Positions 1 through 9,176 of a stretch of DNA of 64,000 bases are shown in pieces. Location: assembly GCA_947495125.1 (NCBI GenBank), contig CANLXL010000015.1, positions 19,891-83,890 of the forward strand. The letters run 5' to 3'. How positions within the stretch are numbered: the stretch's first letter is position 1; each line of letters begins with the position of its first letter. Origin of the DNA: an uncultured Flaviramulus sp. (GTDB lineage Bacteria; Bacteroidota; Bacteroidia; Flavobacteriales; Flavobacteriaceae). Under the pieces are notes generated by a model. That model was not told the origin of the DNA. It made no database searches and saw only the letters and a program-made list of their open reading frames with translations. A program made the translations under genes and the position numbers.

Positions 1-18
1 CCAGAAAATTTAATATGA
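1..18 (+). CDS. Possible last codons of an upstream gene (partial)
   Basis: From base 1 the frame reads Pro-Glu-Asn-Leu-Ile and then TGA at 16-18, which overlaps the ATG of the next gene as ATGA. That four-base overlap is typical of translational coupling, so an upstream gene probably ends here. Nothing can be said about its function, and five codons could be chance. Confidence 0.3.
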   Translation, partial: PENLI

Positions 19-563
19 GATGGTTGGCCAAACTTATTTATTTTAACATTTTAGGATGGAAAGTTGTTGGTAATACCTCGATGTCTCAGGACAGTATAAA
101 AAAAGCCATAATTATTGCGGCACCCCACACCAGTTGGCACGACTTTTATATTGGGATTTTATTGCGATCGGTTTTAGATATCAAAACCAATTTTATGGGT
201 AAAAAAGAGCTCTTCGTATTCCCCATAGGGTGGTTTTTAAGAGCATTAGGTGGTTCTCCGATAGATAGATTTACAAAAGAGAATAAAGTAAAGAGCATAG
301 CTGATTTATTTCATTCAAAAAAAGAGTTTAGAATGGCTCTGGCCCCCGAAGGAACCCGAAAGAAAGTAAAGCGTTGGCGTACCGGGTTTTATTTTATAGC
401 AAAAGAAGCCCAGGTGCCCATTGTTATGATTACCTTAGATTTTGGAAAAAAACAAAGTAAGATCTCAGAACCTTTTTATCCAACAGAGGATAAGGAAGCA
501 GATTTTCAATTTATGTATAAGTTTTATGAGGGGGTAAAAGGTAAAGTCCCAGAATACTCTTAG
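15..563 (+). CDS. PlsC-like lysophospholipid acyltransferase
   Basis: Likely a membrane-associated 1-acylglycerol-3-phosphate acyltransferase-type enzyme, moving an acyl chain to a lysophospholipid or related acceptor. The family blocks are visible in order: the HX4D catalytic block at residues 38-43 (HTSWHD), a GGSPIDR block at 79-85, the PEGTR substrate block at 111-115 and a VPIVMIT block near 135-141. At 182 aa it is short for PlsC (usually about 200-250) but complete through the conserved blocks. The ATG at 15 overlaps a preceding TGA, suggesting it is the last gene of an operon starting outside the window. The acyl acceptor is not predictable. Confidence 0.88.
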   Translation: MRWLAKLIYFNILGWKVVGNTSMSQDSIKKAIIIAAPHTSWHDFYIGILLRSVLDIKTNFMGKKELFVFPIGWFLRALGGSPIDRFTKENKVKSIADLFHSKKEFRMALAPEGTRKKVKRWRTGFYFIAKEAQVPIVMITLDFGKKQSKISEPFYPTEDKEADFQFMYKFYEGVKGKVPEYS

Positions 564-723
564 TTTTTTTCTATATAATTTCGTATCTTTAAAGATAGTT
601 AACATTAAGATTTGTGTTCTTTTCTTCTAACGCATAATTAGTATGTGACGTGATCTATTCTATTGGTGTACTTTTTATATTTCCAATATATGTTGTTATT
701 ATGAATAATTAAATTCAAATAAG

Positions 724-1467
724 ATGAACTCCATAACTGTTTTTGGTATTATTTTGGGACTCTTCGCGCTTGGTGGTATTCGAATCATTTTTGAATATAA
801 GAGAGCTTTGAAATTCAGATTTGGTAAATATATTAAAACGCTTAAACCTGGATTTAGATGGATTATTCCCATTGTGGAAACTGTACAGATAGTCGATATA
901 CGCGTAATTACAATCAATATTGTGTCTCAGGAAGTCATGACTGAAGATAATGTACCCTGTAGTATTGATGGTGTGGTGTTTTTTAAAATTAATGACCCGG
1001 AAAGGGCTATTCTTGAGGTTGAGGAATTTAACTTTGCTATTACACAATTATCCCAAGCTGCATTGAGAGATGTTTGTGGAAAGGTAGAATTAGATACTAT
1101 ATTGTCCAAACGAGAGGAAATGGGTAAGAACATTAAGGGTATTGTTGAACAGGAAACTCAAGAATGGGGTATAGAAATTATGGACGTTAAAATTAAGGAT
1201 ATTCAATTGCCTGAAAACATGAAACGTATGATGGCCGGTCAGGCAGAAGCGGAGCGTTCGAGAAGATCAAGGATTATCTTGGCACTTGCAGAAGAACAAG
1301 CAGCTGGGAAATTATTGTCGGCGGGTAAACTTATTGATAAGTCACCATCTGCCATAAAGCTTAGACTATACCAAACCTTATCGAATATTGCTGCAGAGAA
1401 AAACTCAACAATCCTTTTTCCTTTTCCAGAAGAAGTATTGCCTAGAAAAAAATCAAAAAAGGGCTAG
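724..1467 (+). CDS. SPFH/band 7 protein (slipin, stomatin-like)
   Basis: Membrane-anchored scaffold-type protein of the stomatin family. One hydrophobic segment at residues 4-22 is followed by an SPFH domain (about 25-185) with the stomatin pattern of a variable VxxRVITI strand, NVPCSIDGVVFFKI, then ALRDVCGKVELDTILSKRE and a helical EAERSRRSRIILAEAEE-like stretch. Length (247 aa) is normal for slipins. Bacterial slipins usually neighbour an NfeD gene; none is present here, and the gene stands alone about 160 bp after the acyltransferase. Specific role unknown. Confidence 0.88.
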   Translation: MNSITVFGIILGLFALGGIRIIFEYKRALKFRFGKYIKTLKPGFRWIIPIVETVQIVDIRVITINIVSQEVMTEDNVPCSIDGVVFFKINDPERAILEVEEFNFAITQLSQAALRDVCGKVELDTILSKREEMGKNIKGIVEQETQEWGIEIMDVKIKDIQLPENMKRMMAGQAEAERSRRSRIILALAEEQAAGKLLSAGKLIDKSPSAIKLRLYQTLSNIAAEKNSTILFPFPEEVLPRKKSKKG

Positions 1468-1491
1468 ATTCGAAGCATAAATAATGCTTGT

Positions 1492-2097
1492 CTATTTATG
1501 GTTCCAGGAACTTTCGTCGTCTTTATTGCTGGGAGATAATCCAAGTATTTCGTCATTGGTATTAACACCGAGGCCTAAAACGGTTCTGTTTGCATAATTA
1601 AAATAGGAAACAACCTGATTTACTTCTAAGATTTCACCATCATCAAACCCCAAGTTCCTTAAATGTTTGATATCATTCTCCTCCAATGTGCTGGCCTCAA
1701 GTGTTAATCTTTTAGCATACTTTAGTAGTGCCGTCTCTTTGGTGTCTAAAACCGAAGGCATAGAATCTTGTTCCATATGATATTTAATGGCGTTTGCCTT
1801 GTCATCATCATTTAAAAACCGTTTCATACCTTCAAAATGATGTTTATAGCAATAATCACATTCATTAATATAGCTGGTATAAGTGCCTAAAAGCTCTAAA
1901 AACCAATTTGGGAATGTGTTATTGCTATGATGCAACGTGTTTTTATAAAGGTTCATATGGCCCACCAAAGTATGTGGTCTTAAGCTATGAACACTCAAGA
2001 CGTTATCAACCTGATCATTAGGGCCTTTAATTTTATTATAAATACGTCTTAGTTTTCCTGTAGCTTCTTCTAAAGAGATGACTCTAATCCAACTCAT
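1492..2097 (-). CDS. AhpD-like (carboxymuconolactone decarboxylase family) peroxidase-related protein
   Basis: All-helical AhpD-type protein, the group often named uncharacterised peroxidase-related enzyme. The redox signature is clear: E79-C80-x-x-C83 followed by H86/H87 (ECDYCYKHH), equivalent to the CxxC plus His proton relay of AhpD. It may reduce peroxides or a protein thiol partner in the cytoplasm. No signal peptide. It is a single gene facing away from its neighbours, with a predicted terminator upstream at 2219-2253 separating it from the metalloprotease. Physiological substrate unknown. Confidence 0.82.
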   Translation of the reverse strand: MSWIRVISLEEATGKLRRIYNKIKGPNDQVDNVLSVHSLRPHTLVGHMNLYKNTLHHSNNTFPNWFLELLGTYTSYINECDYCYKHHFEGMKRFLNDDDKANAIKYHMEQDSMPSVLDTKETALLKYAKRLTLEASTLEENDIKHLRNLGFDDGEILEVNQVVSYFNYANRTVLGLGVNTNDEILGLSPSNKDDESSWNHK

Positions 2098-2218
2098 TTT
2101 TATTATTTTTTAAAGATTGGCACAAAAATTGAATACTATATAATGTGTTGGGGAATGAAACATAAAGTAAACAATTCATTGTTCCTAAAAAGAAACATTA
2201 ACCAATGCATAAGCGTAT

Positions 2219-2253
2219 AAAAGCTACCTCATTAATTTATGACGTAGCTTTTT
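2219..2253 (-). terminator. Hairpin terminator after the zinc metalloprotease gene
   Basis: AAAAGCTAC (2219-2227) pairs with GTAGCTTTT (2244-2252) around a 16-nt loop, and A/T-rich tracts flank the stem on both strands. It lies about 100 bases downstream of the stop of the minus-strand gene at 2351, so I read it as that gene's terminator. Confidence 0.55.
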
Positions 2254-2350
2254 AATTTAAGTGATTCCATATATAGATTAAGAATAAACGTTAATCTCTA
2301 GTGGCGTACTATATGAAGAGGCGCACCTTTAGCAAACTATACGCCTAATC

Positions 2351-4951
2351 TTATTTTACTTCTTTTAAGGCATTATCTATTAATGCTCTAAGGTGCATCT
2401 TATGCGCTCTGGACACCGTGTTTCCCGAAGGAGCCGCCATAGTCCTAATGTTTTTTAAATTGTATAGTGCCATAGATTTCGCACTATTTGGATACCTCCC
2501 TTTTTGTTTTCCGGTTAACATGCTAATAAGCATATTAGTATACTCAAGTTGTAGATTCTGTCTAAATGTATTAACACTTCCATAGATATCGGCCTTAAAA
2601 ATGACGTTATTTAGATTGATCATAAATGTTGAAAGCAAATACTTGTTTCCATAGAGCTGCGAATCTATAATCCTTTGAAGTGTATTAAAATGTAAAATAT
2701 GATTCAATACATTTCTTTGATATCCTAATACTTGATTATGAATTTTAGGGTCTTCAGGGCTTCTAAAATTAAAGCCTCTGCGTTGCATGGCCAAATAATT
2801 ATATAAATCGTTTGGAGCATCAAATGCATTTGGTGCAAAAACATATTTACTTAAAGCATTCATAGCCCTCCTCTGGTCCGTTAAGCTTACCGGTGTATAA
2901 GGTTGTGTACCTCCTTGTTGCCCCGCCATAGCTCTATCGACATAAACCCCTCCAATATATCTCGAAATCACGTTCGCAGCTCCGGCCTTTTGACCACTCA
3001 ATAGCGTATATACACGTCTGAGTTCATGATAGGACTCACCATTTGCAACAAATTTACGCCTTGCGGTATTCATGAGATCATTGGCCAATTCAATACGGTC
3101 GATAGAGTAAGTGATGGCATCATTGGATTGGTCATTTGTCATAACTCTAGGGTCGATTGCCTTTCCAGGAGAGCGCATGTCATCCGCATCATTACCAAAA
3201 ATAAGCTCCGGTTTTGTGGATTCATTTAAAAGAGTTTGCCTTTCACTTTTAGATTTAAAAGGGGTATATCCAAAACGAATAGCCCATTCATCATAGGGGC
3301 CAACCGTAACATCGTCATATTGCCCTTGTTTGTTTCGGTCTCTGGTTATGTTAAGTGTTGCATAATCCATAACAGATGCTGTTAAACACTTGCCTTTAAT
3401 AAAATCGGCATCGGCCAATTGTTCCGGCGAGAATAATTGACTCGCTTTCATATTATGATTCAAACCTAAAGTGTGTCCAACTTCATGCATAATCAAAGCG
3501 AGCATGGATTCTTTTTTTATACGTTCAACTTCAAATGCCGAAGCTCCGGTTGCCGAAACCATGGCACTTGCAAACATAAGGTCTTCATGCATTTGGTTAC
3601 CAAAAGTGCAGGTTTCATGTGTGTCTCTTTCGAAAACTGAGTGATTCAAAGCTTTTTCTGCCGAAGCCAGTTCATAAACTTTATCATAAAAAACACGGTT
3701 CGTAAAATGCACATATTCGAGCATAATATCCGCACCCAATATTTGCCCTGTTTTCGGGTTTACAAAACTTGGTCCGTAGCCACCAAAGGGTGGTTGCGGA
3801 GAAGATGTCCAGCGTAAGACATTGTATCGAATATCTCCGGCATCCCAATCGGCATCATCCGGTTGCACTTTTACAACAATTGCATTTTTGAAGCCGGCTT
3901 TTTCAAACGCCTTATTCCATTGTAAAACCCCTTGTGTAATAGTTGCTCTCCATTCTAATGGTGTTGAGTTTTCAATCCACCACGTAATGGGTTCAACGGG
4001 TTCGGAAATAGCCTTGTTAGGATCTTTCTTTTTTAAATGCCAACGATGTACCAGATCTCGGTATGGAGTTGATGATGTTGATGTTTGGTCATCAACCTGC
4101 GTCGTAAAATAACCAACTCTCGGATCGTCAAATCGAACCTCATAATCGTTTTCCGGCATAGCGATTAAGCTATGAAATACTTTGATGCTCACGTTCCGCG
4201 CATCGGCAAGTGCATTAGAGCCTCTGTTTAAAACAGAAGGTGATGAGTACACATATTCTACTTCTAAATTGGTGTTTTCTTTGTAATTACGAATGGAGTT
4301 GATCTTGGTTTTACCTTTATTCAGGCTTCCTAATTTAAAGGCTGTTGGTGATTGCCCCGGGAAGTTGGGACGTTTTACCTGAGATAATGTTTCACTTAAA
4401 AACAATCCGTCGGCTTTAATAAGATAAAGCCCTTGTTTTTTGTTGTGAGCTTCAATCTTAATGCTGGCAACATTGCCTTGACTTATATTGGCATCTTTAG
4501 ATTTAGAAAGTGGACTATTCGGATTGAAATAAAAGGATGTGTTTTGAAGCACGAATTCAATTTTATTAAAATATTTTTCAACTTTAAAAACATGTGAACC
4601 TCTGTACGACCCTCTGTTTATTCTGCCGGCATCCATAACGCCATCCGATATTTGGCTGAAATAAATGAATTCCTTACCGAGATGTTCATCAGAAATAACC
4701 ATTTGTAAAGTTCCGGTAATCGTATCCTGGTATATTGGAAATAAGCCATCAATTTTTCTGCTGGATTTTACCAATTCCGCAATTGATTTTTCTTTAGACT
4801 TTTTTGAGGTGGGTGCGGCAGATGCTTCTGTCTGGTTTTTTTTCTTGTTCTTTCTTTTGTTTTGAGCCTCCGCATTTTGTGCAGATAAGAAGAACGCTAT
4901 AATCATGGATAAACAGATGAGTTTAACTGTCTTAAGTTTTTGGTCTTTCAT
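2351..4951 (-). CDS. Exported zinc-dependent metalloprotease (DUF5117/DUF4953 type)
   Basis: Large secreted or periplasmic protease of the metzincin-like group common in Bacteroidota. An N-terminal hydrophobic signal (about residues 8-29, ending near AQNAEAQ) is followed by a Lys-rich linker, a DUF5118/DUF5117-type beta region and a catalytic domain with H489-E-x-x-H493-x-x-G-x-x-H499 (HEVGHTLGLNH), the extended zinc motif. A conserved MDYA Met-turn-like segment follows about 40 residues later. At 866 aa it is normal for the family. It is a single-gene unit with its own terminator. Natural substrate unknown; a role in protein scavenging is inference. Confidence 0.9.
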   Translation of the reverse strand: MKDQKLKTVKLICLSMIIAFFLSAQNAEAQNKRKNKKKNQTEASAAPTSKKSKEKSIAELVKSSRKIDGLFPIYQDTITGTLQMVISDEHLGKEFIYFSQISDGVMDAGRINRGSYRGSHVFKVEKYFNKIEFVLQNTSFYFNPNSPLSKSKDANISQGNVASIKIEAHNKKQGLYLIKADGLFLSETLSQVKRPNFPGQSPTAFKLGSLNKGKTKINSIRNYKENTNLEVEYVYSSPSVLNRGSNALADARNVSIKVFHSLIAMPENDYEVRFDDPRVGYFTTQVDDQTSTSSTPYRDLVHRWHLKKKDPNKAISEPVEPITWWIENSTPLEWRATITQGVLQWNKAFEKAGFKNAIVVKVQPDDADWDAGDIRYNVLRWTSSPQPPFGGYGPSFVNPKTGQILGADIMLEYVHFTNRVFYDKVYELASAEKALNHSVFERDTHETCTFGNQMHEDLMFASAMVSATGASAFEVERIKKESMLALIMHEVGHTLGLNHNMKASQLFSPEQLADADFIKGKCLTASVMDYATLNITRDRNKQGQYDDVTVGPYDEWAIRFGYTPFKSKSERQTLLNESTKPELIFGNDADDMRSPGKAIDPRVMTNDQSNDAITYSIDRIELANDLMNTARRKFVANGESYHELRRVYTLLSGQKAGAANVISRYIGGVYVDRAMAGQQGGTQPYTPVSLTDQRRAMNALSKYVFAPNAFDAPNDLYNYLAMQRRGFNFRSPEDPKIHNQVLGYQRNVLNHILHFNTLQRIIDSQLYGNKYLLSTFMINLNNVIFKADIYGSVNTFRQNLQLEYTNMLISMLTGKQKGRYPNSAKSMALYNLKNIRTMAAPSGNTVSRAHKMHLRALIDNALKEVK

Positions 4952-5105
4952 ATTAAAAAAGTTATTGAAGGTTATTTTCAGGTAGTGTATGATTAGGCTT
5001 GCTAAAAATAAAAATAATGAATTGCTTATCCTGTTTATAAATGTTAAAAGATGTTAATGTGTCTTGCCTTTTAACAAAGTATAAAAATATAGCACGATTG
5101 CACTT

Positions 5106-5795
5106 CTATTTTAATTTAACTGCCTTTTTAATAGCCTTCTTGATAATGGGTTCCATGATAATGTATCCATCTTTATTGGGGTGAACGGGGTCATAACCAA
5201 GGCCTTCTTTTAAACCGTTTGTATCGTTTACCATAGAAGAGAAATAGTCAGCATAAACAAGTCCCATCTCTTTGGCGTAAGCCTTTAATATATTATTAAG
5301 CTCAATAACTTTATGCGCTGGCTTGATTTTGGGTTGCCAAGGAAAACTATCGGCAGGTAAGACTGAACATATGACCACTTTTATTTGGTTTGCCCGGGCT
5401 ATTTCAGACATTGAGATAATATTGTCCGCAATCATGGCTATAGTGGATGGTCCTGTATTTCCGGCGATATCATTTATTCCTGCTAATATGACTACGACTT
5501 TCGGTTTTAAGTTTACCACATCTTGTCTGAACCTTAAAAGCATTTGTGGTGTTGTTTGCCCTCCAATACCTCTGTTAATATAGGGATTGTCTTTAAAAAA
5601 TTCAGGACGGAAATTTAGCCATCCTTCAGTAATGGAATTGCCCATAAATACAACACGATCCTTGCTAATATGTGATTGCATTAGACTTTGGTTTTCTTTT
5701 TTAAACCGGTTTAAATTTGCCCAGTCCTGGGCGTTGGAAGACTTAGAAAATAGAAAACTAAACATAATAATGAGGATTAGGCTGAAATGTTTCAT
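5106..5795 (-). CDS. Exported SGNH/GDSL-type hydrolase
   Basis: Secreted esterase/acetylhydrolase-type enzyme. A signal peptide (residues 1-22, SNAQ) precedes an SGNH domain with all four blocks: nucleophile Ser54 in GNSITEGW, oxyanion Gly near 78-79 (GIGG), Asn108 in AGIND, and the catalytic pair Asp202-x-x-His205 in DPVHPN. It follows the sulfatase by six bases, so the two are probably co-transcribed; a sulfatase plus an esterase could strip sulfate and acyl groups from the same polysaccharide, which is inference. Length 229 aa is usual. Confidence 0.9.
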   Translation of the reverse strand: MKHFSLILIIMFSFLFSKSSNAQDWANLNRFKKENQSLMQSHISKDRVVFMGNSITEGWLNFRPEFFKDNPYINRGIGGQTTPQMLLRFRQDVVNLKPKVVVILAGINDIAGNTGPSTIAMIADNIISMSEIARANQIKVVICSVLPADSFPWQPKIKPAHKVIELNNILKAYAKEMGLVYADYFSSMVNDTNGLKEGLGYDPVHPNKDGYIIMEPIIKKAIKKAVKLK

Positions 5796-5801
5796 AAGTA
5801 T

Positions 5802-7418
5802 TTAATTGCGTTGTTTTATCATTTTTAAGTACTTCTCATCCAATGCTTTGGAGTCCTTGTATTTTACGCGAAGTTCGTCTAACTTGACCTTTAGATCTTT
5901 TACAATATCGGCATAGGCAGGATCATTATACACATTATTCATTTCTTGAGGATCTTTTAAACGGTCATATAACTCCCATTCATCAACATCATAATAAAAA
6001 TGAATTAACTTGTATTCTTTATTAACTATGGCGTAATGCCTTTTAACTGTATGTTCTCCCGGATATTCGTAATAATGATAATAAACGGCATCGCGATGCC
6101 ACTTATCATTTTCACCTTTGAGCAAAGGTATAAGACTTTCGCCTTGCATATCTTTTGGGGCTTCAATTTGTGCAGCCTCTAAAAAGGTTTGTGCGAAATC
6201 AAGATTTTGAACCATTTCATCGCTCGTAGTTCCGGGCGTAATTTGATTTGGCCATTTTATCAGAAGTGGCGTTTTAAAAGATTCATCATAAGCAAAGCGT
6301 TTATCAAACCAGCCGTGTTCTCCTAAATAAAAACCTTGATCTGAGGTATATACTACAATGGTATTTTCACTCAAACCACTTTCATCAAGATAATCCAAAA
6401 CGCGACCAACATTATCGTCAACAGATTCGATACAAGCCAGATAATCTTGCATATAACGTTGGTATTTCCAGCGCATTTTTTGTTTGTCATCAAAATTTGG
6501 CCAGTTGTTTTTAAATACGTTGTTAATAGAGTCAATAATGGGGTCGTACAATTTTTTCTGGGCATCATTTAATCTTCGATGCGCACGCTCAAAGCCTTTT
6601 ATAGAAGGCACTTTAGGCTCGACACCTCCCATCTCTTCGATGGTTTCCGGTCTTATTTTAGAGTCGTGTCCATACTTCATATGAGTTAGTAAGTTCATTT
6701 CAGCGGTTTTTGCCGCTGTACCCCTATTTTTATAATCATCGAACAGTGATTCCGGTTCCGGGAAGGTTTTTTGCGCAAAGGCTTTAAATTTGTCCGCTCT
6801 GGGCCACCATGCTCTGTGCGGTGCTTTATGCAAATACATCATTAGGAAGGGCTTATTTTTATCCCGCTTCTTTTCCAACCAGTTAAGCGTTAAATCTGTA
6901 ATAATATCTGTCGCATAACCCGTAATGGTGGTATCTCCTTTTTGAGTGATAAAATCGGGGTTGATATAACTTCCCTGGCCTGGCAAAATCATAAAATCAT
7001 CTACTCCTTTTGGATTATTACCAAAATGTAATTTACCATACATTGCGGTTTGATACCCGGCTTTTTGGAATAATTGTGGAAAGGTTACCTGCGTAGTATC
7101 AAACGGCATGATATTATCAATTTTTCCATTTAAGTGGGTGTGTTTCCCCGTAAGTATCGTTGCCCGGGAGGGTGCACAAATGGAATTGGTAACGCAAGCA
7201 TTAGTGAATAGCATACCTTCTTGGGATATCCTATCTATATTTGGTGTTTGAATGAGCTTATCTGAATAAGCACTAATGGCTTGATAAGCATGATCGTCCG
7301 ACATAATAAATAAGATATTGGGCTTTGTTGGCGTAGGGACCTCTTTCTTTTCCCCTGAGCACGAGAAAAATGTGAAAAGAGCTATTGAAAAATAGATAAT
7401 AGGTAGTACTGATTTCAT
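5802..7418 (-). CDS. Lipoprotein sulfatase (S1, formylglycine type)
   Basis: Alkaline-phosphatase-fold sulfatase that hydrolyses sulfate esters, probably at the cell envelope. A lipoprotein signal ends at Cys20 (FFSC). Metal ligands Asp41/Asp42 (MSDDH) and the modification motif C81-A-P-S-R85 followed by ATILTGK are present; Cys81 would be converted to formylglycine by a maturase not seen in this window. The later SDQGFYLGEHG motif supplies further ligands. Length 538 aa fits S1 families active on polysaccharides. Its ATG overlaps the miaA stop by four bases, and an SGNH hydrolase follows six bases downstream. Substrate cannot be read from sequence. Confidence 0.93.
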   Translation of the reverse strand: MKSVLPIIYFSIALFTFFSCSGEKKEVPTPTKPNILFIMSDDHAYQAISAYSDKLIQTPNIDRISQEGMLFTNACVTNSICAPSRATILTGKHTHLNGKIDNIMPFDTTQVTFPQLFQKAGYQTAMYGKLHFGNNPKGVDDFMILPGQGSYINPDFITQKGDTTITGYATDIITDLTLNWLEKKRDKNKPFLMMYLHKAPHRAWWPRADKFKAFAQKTFPEPESLFDDYKNRGTAAKTAEMNLLTHMKYGHDSKIRPETIEEMGGVEPKVPSIKGFERAHRRLNDAQKKLYDPIIDSINNVFKNNWPNFDDKQKMRWKYQRYMQDYLACIESVDDNVGRVLDYLDESGLSENTIVVYTSDQGFYLGEHGWFDKRFAYDESFKTPLLIKWPNQITPGTTSDEMVQNLDFAQTFLEAAQIEAPKDMQGESLIPLLKGENDKWHRDAVYYHYYEYPGEHTVKRHYAIVNKEYKLIHFYYDVDEWELYDRLKDPQEMNNVYNDPAYADIVKDLKVKLDELRVKYKDSKALDEKYLKMIKQRN

Positions 7419-8332
7419 TTTTTATAATTTAAATTCTTGTTAATCGTATTTGTAATGGTGTCTAAGTTAGTCAAATAATCAAACCATAGGGTATCTTCGT
7501 TTTTTTTAAACCAGGTAAGCTGTCGTTTTGCAAATCTCCTGGAGTTTTTCTTAATTTCTGAAATGGCAAAATCTAAATCCCATTCGCTTTTTAGATAATT
7601 AAATAATTCTTTGTAACCAACTGTATTTAAAGAATTTAAATGCCTGTATGAAAGTAATGATTTAACTTCTTCAATCAAGCCGTCTTCTAACATAATGTCG
7701 ACACGTTGGTTAATTCGGCTATAAATAATTTCCCGATCTGCAGTCAATCCAACTGTTATGGTTTTAAAGTTACGTTTTATTTTTTCTTTATTTAAAAACG
7801 AAGAATACGGAGTATTGGTTCCAATGCAAATTTCAAGTGCTCTAATTAAACGATGCGGATTATCGATGGCAATGGTTTTATAAGCATCTGCATCTAAGGT
7901 TTTAAGCTTTTCTTGTAGGGATATAATGCCTTTGGCTTGAAATTCCTTGTTGAGCATCGCTCTAATTCCGGAATCAACCTTTGGAAAATGGTCTAAACCA
8001 TGAGTTACTGCATTTACATATAACCCAGAACCTCCAACCATAATAACCACGTTATGGATTTTGAAAAGAGAGTTAAGTTGTTTTAGTGCATCTTTTTCGA
8101 ATGTACCGACATTATAATCGTCTTGTATTGATTTATGATGAATAAAGTGATGTTTGGCCTGGGCCAGCTCGTTTTTGGTAGGAGAGGCAGTACCAATCTG
8201 CATCTCTTTAAAAAATTGTCTGGAATCTGCAGAAATGATTTCGGTATTAAAATATTGGGCTAATTTGATGCTTAAAGCAGTTTTACCAATAGCGGTTGGT
8301 CCAACTATCGAAATAAGGTATTTATTCATCAT
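7415..8332 (-). CDS. miaA: tRNA dimethylallyltransferase MiaA
   Basis: Adds a dimethylallyl group to N6 of adenosine 37 in tRNAs reading UNN codons. Visible motifs: P-loop GPTAIGKT (residues 11-18), DSRQFF (about 36-41), the KHHFIHH/NVGTFEKDA segment and GGSGLYVNAV. Length (305 aa) is standard. The gene sits in a tight minus-strand run: its start overlaps the channel gene by 11 bases and its stop overlaps the sulfatase start by four bases, so a tRNA-modification gene is translationally coupled to an unrelated sulfatase. Confidence 0.97.
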   Translation of the reverse strand: MMNKYLISIVGPTAIGKTALSIKLAQYFNTEIISADSRQFFKEMQIGTASPTKNELAQAKHHFIHHKSIQDDYNVGTFEKDALKQLNSLFKIHNVVIMVGGSGLYVNAVTHGLDHFPKVDSGIRAMLNKEFQAKGIISLQEKLKTLDADAYKTIAIDNPHRLIRALEICIGTNTPYSSFLNKEKIKRNFKTITVGLTADREIIYSRINQRVDIMLEDGLIEEVKSLLSYRHLNSLNTVGYKELFNYLKSEWDLDFAISEIKKNSRRFAKRQLTWFKKNEDTLWFDYLTNLDTITNTINKNLNYKK

Positions 8333-9152
8333 TTAATAATTCGCCACAATTATAGCAATATTCTGCATGGTCCCGGTGTTTTCCTGCAAGACAGTTAGGA
8401 CAAGATTGGGTATTTGTTTGTACGCTACGTCTTGATTTTGTCATTTCAGAGGAGACTATTCCTGTGGGTACGGCAATAATACCGTATCCTAAAATCATAA
8501 TCATAGAGGCAATGAATTGTCCTAATGGTGTGACCGGCGCAATATCTCCATAACCCACTGTGGTTAGTGTTACAATGGCCCAATAGACACTTCTGGGAAT
8601 ACTGTTAAACCCACTGCCTTCACTGCTTTCAACCAAGTACATTACTGTGCCCAATATGGTGCATAGTATTAGGACAAATGAAAGGAATACTGCGATTTTA
8701 GCGCGACTTACTTTTAATGCACGGACAAAATTCGTGGACTCCCCGATATAACGTGCCAACTTTAGAATTCTGAATATTCTCATCAATCTGAGCGCTCTGA
8801 GCGCAACAAGGGAATGTGACCCAATCAGGAAAAATGATAAATATTTTGGGATGGTTGACAAAAGATCTATAATACCATAAAAACTGAAAATGTATTTGAG
8901 TGGTTTTTTTACCGAAATGATTCGGGCAATATATTCGATACTGAAAAGAATGGTAATTATCCATTCTGAGATATTTAGAAAGTTATGGTATTTAGCGTCA
9001 AAGCTTTTAACACTTTCAAGCATGACCAATATAATACTCGCAATAATTGAAACAAGTAGTATGATATCAAAAAGCTTACCCGCTCTAGTATCTGCTTCAT
9101 AAATGATTTCATGAAGCTTTGTTTTCCAATGACTTTTTGTTTCGTTACTCAT
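8322..9152 (-). CDS. Voltage-gated-type potassium channel with C-terminal zinc ribbon
   Basis: Six-transmembrane ion channel of the Kv superfamily. An S4-like segment carries regularly spaced arginines (ALRALRLMRIFRILKLARY, about 118-136), the pore loop holds the K+ selectivity filter TTVGYGD, and S6 follows. The C-terminal cytosolic tail ends in paired cysteines (CPNC ... CYNCGELL), probably a small zinc ribbon. Length 276 aa is normal for bacterial Kv-like channels without an RCK domain. It overlaps miaA by 11 bases. Confidence 0.9.
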   Translation of the reverse strand: MSNETKSHWKTKLHEIIYEADTRAGKLFDIILLVSIIASIILVMLESVKSFDAKYHNFLNISEWIITILFSIEYIARIISVKKPLKYIFSFYGIIDLLSTIPKYLSFFLIGSHSLVALRALRLMRIFRILKLARYIGESTNFVRALKVSRAKIAVFLSFVLILCTILGTVMYLVESSEGSGFNSIPRSVYWAIVTLTTVGYGDIAPVTPLGQFIASMIMILGYGIIAVPTGIVSSEMTKSRRSVQTNTQSCPNCLAGKHRDHAEYCYNCGELLNDE

Positions 9153-9176
9153 TAATCCAAAAATAAGAAAGATAGA

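Noticed and set aside
3822..4112. Plus-strand 96-aa ORF inside the metalloprotease gene
   Set aside because: It is antisense to a well-supported gene with clear catalytic motifs and shows no domain.
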